A stretch of DNA of 64,000 nt. It comes from Bacteroidetes bacterium GWF2_33_16 (GTDB lineage: Bacteria; Bacteroidota; Bacteroidia; Bacteroidales; UBA12077). Below, one piece after another: positions 61,846 to 64,000 of the stretch (position 1 is its first letter; every line of letters begins with the position of its first letter). Location: the NCBI GenBank assembly GCA_001768565.1, contig MEOE01000023.1, positions 124,001 through 188,000 of the forward strand, given 5' to 3'. The notes under the pieces are model-generated. The model worked only from the letters and a program-made list of their open reading frames with translations. It was not told where the DNA came from and searched no databases. Both the position numbers and the translations under genes were made by a program.

Positions 61846-62349
61846 ATGACAGAAAAAAAAGATACAAAAGTTAAAAAAGTAGCTATTATTTGTGCAAAAG
61901 GCACAATAGAAGATGTATATGCTGCTTTAGTGATGGCTAATGGAGCTGTTATGGAAGGAATGGAAGCGAAACTATTTTTTACATTCTTTGGCCTAGATGC
62001 TATTACAAAGAAATATATGAACAAGTTACATACTGGCACAGTTGGAAACCCTGCAATGCGAATGCCGGGAGGACTCCCCTTCCCAACCCTTTTAGGCGTT
62101 TTACCAGGAGTTGAAGCTGGTGTATCGGCAATGATGCGTGGACAGATGGAAAAACTCGATATTCCTCGGGTTGATGAGTTTCTGGACATGATTACAGCTG
62201 GAGGTGGTGAAATATTTGCCTGTAAGCTCGCGGTGGATATGTTCAAACTAAAAAAAGAAGATTTAAGTGATCATGTAATTGATATAATTACCATTGGTGA
62301 TTTTTACAATATGGCTGGTGGAGATGGATCTCAAATAATATTTACTTAA
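61846..62349 (+). CDS. DsrE2-like sulfurtransferase family protein
   Basis: This 167-residue protein has the DsrE/DsrF-like fold pattern: a KVAIICAKGTIEDVYAALVMANGA start, MEAKLFFTFFGLDAI and a later GGEIFACKLAVDMF with a Cys in the position expected for DsrE2. Such proteins pass sulfur to DsrC- or TusA-like carriers. Cys are in IICAKG and FACKLA. Its place directly after a DsrC-like gene and behind SQR supports this. A terminator follows. Confidence 0.9.
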   Translation: MTEKKDTKVKKVAIICAKGTIEDVYAALVMANGAVMEGMEAKLFFTFFGLDAITKKYMNKLHTGTVGNPAMRMPGGLPFPTLLGVLPGVEAGVSAMMRGQMEKLDIPRVDEFLDMITAGGGEIFACKLAVDMFKLKKEDLSDHVIDIITIGDFYNMAGGDGSQIIFT

Positions 62350-62356
62350 TAAAACT

Positions 62357-62383
62357 ACCGCTCTTTAAAAGGGCGGTTTTTTT
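62357..62383 (+). terminator. Terminator after the sulfur cluster
   Basis: ACCGCTCTTT and AAAGGGCGGT form a stem with one G-T pair, followed by seven T. It ends the SQR-to-DsrE2 transcript; its T-run touches the stop of the convergent DUF4834 gene. Confidence 0.8.
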
Positions 62384-62621
62384 ATTTTACCTCTTCGTAA
62401 TCGATGTAATCACCTTCTGATTTATCTATAATTTTGCCAGAGCTTTGCGTTTTCTGAATAGTAATATCTCCCTCTTGTTTATTTTGATTTTTATATTGTG
62501 ATTGTTGTTGCTCAAAATTCTTTTGAAATTTCTTTACATAATATTTTAATAAGAACCGGCCAATAATCCCTAAGAGATAGATTACGATAAAAAAGATTAG
62601 CAAAAATTTTAAGAATCCCAT
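62382..62621 (-). CDS. DUF4834-family small membrane protein
   Basis: The ATG at 62621 gives 79 residues: one N-terminal membrane helix (GFLKFLLIFFIVIYLLGIIGRFLLKYYV) and a polar tail rich in Gln and Lys, ending in GDYIDYEEVK. This is the layout of DUF4834. It lies convergent with the DsrE2-like gene. Confidence 0.8.
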   Translation of the reverse strand: MGFLKFLLIFFIVIYLLGIIGRFLLKYYVKKFQKNFEQQQSQYKNQNKQEGDITIQKTQSSGKIIDKSEGDYIDYEEVK

Positions 62622-62755
62622 AAAAACCATTTTTGTTATAATTTGTAAAATTATAATTTCATTTTAAAAAAAGTACCATTTAGTATAATAAACTTATGTA
62701 AATCATAGGTATTGTAAATTAACCAGATTAGTAGCTTTTATTTCGTAACATTTTT

Positions 62756-62763
62756 TACTTTTG
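62756..62763 (+). promoter_or_regulatory. Candidate -7 promoter box for trpS
   Basis: TACTTTTG fits TAnnTTTG, 27 bp upstream of the trpS ATG. The -33 element is not clear. Confidence 0.4.
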
Positions 62764-62790
62764 TAAATCTTAAAATATAATAAAATTGAT

Positions 62791-63780
62791 ATGGAAACGG
62801 TATTAAGTGGGATCAGACCAACAGGGAATTTGCATTTGGGAAATTATTTTGGTGCATTAAAAAATTTTGTAAAAATGCAGCACGAAAATAATTGTTTCTT
62901 CTTTATTGCCGATTATCATTCGTTAACCACCCATCCAAAACCAGAAGATTTACAAGGAAATGTACGACAGGTTTTATCTGAATATCTGGCAGCAGGACTA
63001 GATCCTGAGGTTGCAACTATATACATTCAAAGTGATGTGCCCGAAGTTGCAGAGTTATATTTGTTATTGAATATGAATGCCTATCTTGGAGAGCTGGAAC
63101 GTACTACTACTTTTAAAGAGAAAGCTCGTCAACAGTCCGAAAATATTAATGCAGGATTACTTACCTATGCTGTATTAATGGCTTCAGATATTTTATTGCA
63201 TAACGCTCATAAAGTTCCTGTTGGGAAAGATCAGGAGCAACATCTTGAAATGACACGGAAATTTGCCCGTCGGTTTAATCAGATGTATGGAGTAAATTAT
63301 TTTAATGAACCTAGCGCATATAATTTTGGAGAACAATTAATAAAAATACCGGGATTGAATGGAACCGGAAAAATGAGCAAATCTGAAGGAAATGGAATAT
63401 ATCTATTTGACGATCCAAAGGAAATTCAGAAAAAAGTAATGAGAGCTGTAACTGATAGTGGACCTACAGTTAAAAACCAGGAAATGGCTGAACCTATAAA
63501 AAACATATTTTCCTTATTAGAAGTAGTATCGAAACCAGACACAGTGAGTTTTTTCAGAGAGAAATATAATAACTGCGAAATTCGTTATGGCGATTTAAAA
63601 AAACAGTTAGCTGAAGATATAATACATTTTACCACACCAATCAGAGAGCGGATTATTGAGATCTCATCAAATGATGAATATTTGCGAAAGGTTGCAAGAA
63701 TGGGAGCTGAGAAAGCACGTGCCAGCGCCTCTAAAACAATTAAAGATGTTCGTGAAATTATAGGTTTTAAGCCGTTCTGA
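62791..63780 (+). CDS. trpS: Tryptophanyl-tRNA synthetase
   Basis: This 329-residue class I synthetase charges tRNA-Trp. The HIGH-type motif occurs in SGIRPTGNLHLGNYFGA and KMSKS in GTGKMSKSEGNGIY. The conserved AYLGELERTTTFKEKA and GKDQEQHLEMTR segments are also present. Length is normal. A terminator follows, and the gene is convergent with the partial Cys-rich gene. Confidence 0.97.
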   Translation: METVLSGIRPTGNLHLGNYFGALKNFVKMQHENNCFFFIADYHSLTTHPKPEDLQGNVRQVLSEYLAAGLDPEVATIYIQSDVPEVAELYLLLNMNAYLGELERTTTFKEKARQQSENINAGLLTYAVLMASDILLHNAHKVPVGKDQEQHLEMTRKFARRFNQMYGVNYFNEPSAYNFGEQLIKIPGLNGTGKMSKSEGNGIYLFDDPKEIQKKVMRAVTDSGPTVKNQEMAEPIKNIFSLLEVVSKPDTVSFFREKYNNCEIRYGDLKKQLAEDIIHFTTPIRERIIEISSNDEYLRKVARMGAEKARASASKTIKDVREIIGFKPF

Positions 63781-63786
63781 TAATAA

Positions 63787-63815
63787 AAAAAATCCGACTG
63801 ATAATCGGATTTTTT
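63787..63815. terminator. Bidirectional terminator after trpS
   Basis: AATCCGA (63791-63797) pairs with TCGGATT (63805-63811), flanked by A and T runs. It serves convergent trpS and the Cys-rich gene. Confidence 0.85.
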
Positions 63816-63824
63816 ATTTCAATA

Positions 63825-64000
63825 TTATTCTTCCCAGCAATGCTCGCAGGCATAACCAGACGCCCTGCATCCTTCAAGGGTTCCATAACAAGATCCATGT
63901 CCATCAGTATATGGTTTATCTCCTGGACAACATTTCTTTGCTGACGAACAATATAATGGAAAATCCTTGTCCGGACAATTCTCACTACAACTAGTTAAAG
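63825..64000 (-). CDS. Cys-rich protein, C-terminal part (5' end outside window)
   Basis: On the minus strand an open frame runs from the window edge to a stop at 63825-63827, giving the last 57 residues or so. It contains nine Cys in a pattern like C-x3-C-x8-C-x5-CC-x12-C-x5-C-x6-C-x2-C, ending in CEHCWEE. That resembles a disulfide-bonded extracellular domain. A different frame here codes 72 residues without a family match and is rejected. Family and N-terminus are unknown because the gene leaves the window. Confidence 0.65.
   Translation of the reverse strand, partial: LTSCSENCPDKDFPLYCSSAKKCCPGDKPYTDGHGSCYGTLEGCRASGYACEHCWEE

Noticed and set aside
63767..63985. 72-residue minus-strand frame near the right end
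   Set aside because: It lies in a different frame from the Cys-rich partial gene, overlaps the trpS stop and terminator, and has no recognisable domain; the Cys-rich frame is open to the window edge and better supported.
1..64000. CRISPR array
   Set aside because: No series of regularly spaced direct repeats with unique spacers was seen; the only tandem repeat (17721-17769) has 10-bp units without spacers.

Overview
The window reads as a stretch of chromosome from a Bacteroidota bacterium, most likely an anaerobic or microaerophilic member of the Bacteroidales/Marinilabiliales group. The sequence evidence is: a type IX secretion (Por/Gld) core operon plus the end of SprA, the Bacteroidota-type fused LpxC-FabZ, a DUF4270 lipoprotein beside glmS, DUF4834 and HU-SPOR proteins, AT-rich DNA, and TAnnTTTG-like promoter boxes. 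The exact genus is not visible from the sequence. Almost all of the window is dense housekeeping sequence with short intergenic gaps and clear hairpin terminators.

Layout. 1-1805: end of sprA and gcvH. 1874-6595 (minus): rimP-nusA-infB. 6793-11416: HD phosphohydrolase, then lpxD, lpxC-fabZ and lpxA (lipid A). 11473-12513 (minus): thiL. 12645-18533: sufB-C-D-S-E plus a SufT-like MIP18 protein (Fe-S cluster assembly). 18681-21728: a large surface protein combining an HExxH domain, a TolB-type propeller and a predicted barrel. 21749-26680: an accessory zone with small hypotheticals, a membrane-anchored AraC regulator, a TlpA-like thioredoxin, and an islet holding one methyltransferase next to tRNA(CAT) and flanked by tRNA 3'-end remnants. 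26885-29338 (minus): mtnA, a class II aldolase and mtnP (methylthioadenosine salvage). 29413-29545: a MITE-like element. 29670-34048: HAD hydrolase, HU-SPOR protein, galE, mgsA, rfbB. 34101-38018 (minus): a GT5-like protein, a DUF4270 lipoprotein and glmS. 38195-44016: panC, panD, a flippase-like membrane protein, rfaE2, radA and an ABC ATPase. 44013-46361 (minus): a class A PBP. 46484-56087: topA, a degenerate ureohydrolase, porP/sprF and gldK-L-M-N. 56126-57217 (minus): manC. 57357-58855: mlaE-mlaF. 58852-62349: a Crp/Fnr regulator divergent from an SQR / DUF1641 / DsrC-like / DsrE2-like sulfur cluster. 62382-64000: DUF4834 protein, trpS, and the 3' end of a Cys-rich protein.

How the genes work together. 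Most of the window builds the envelope: lipid A, peptidoglycan (glmS, PBP1A), nucleotide sugars (galE, rfbB, manC, rfaE2), outer-membrane lipid transport (mlaEF) and T9SS secretion. The suf operon supplies Fe-S clusters. The most distinctive block is the sulfur cluster at 58.8-62.3 kb. A Crp/Fnr protein, probably acting through two tandem TGAT-N4-ATCA boxes in the divergent promoter region, may control a sulfide:quinone oxidoreductase-like flavoprotein and three sulfur-relay proteins. Other points worth a second look are the ureohydrolase without metal ligands in the T9SS operon, the metallopeptidase-propeller-barrel fusion, the mtn cluster carrying an aldolase, and the tRNA-adjacent islet with its tRNA 3'-end scars.
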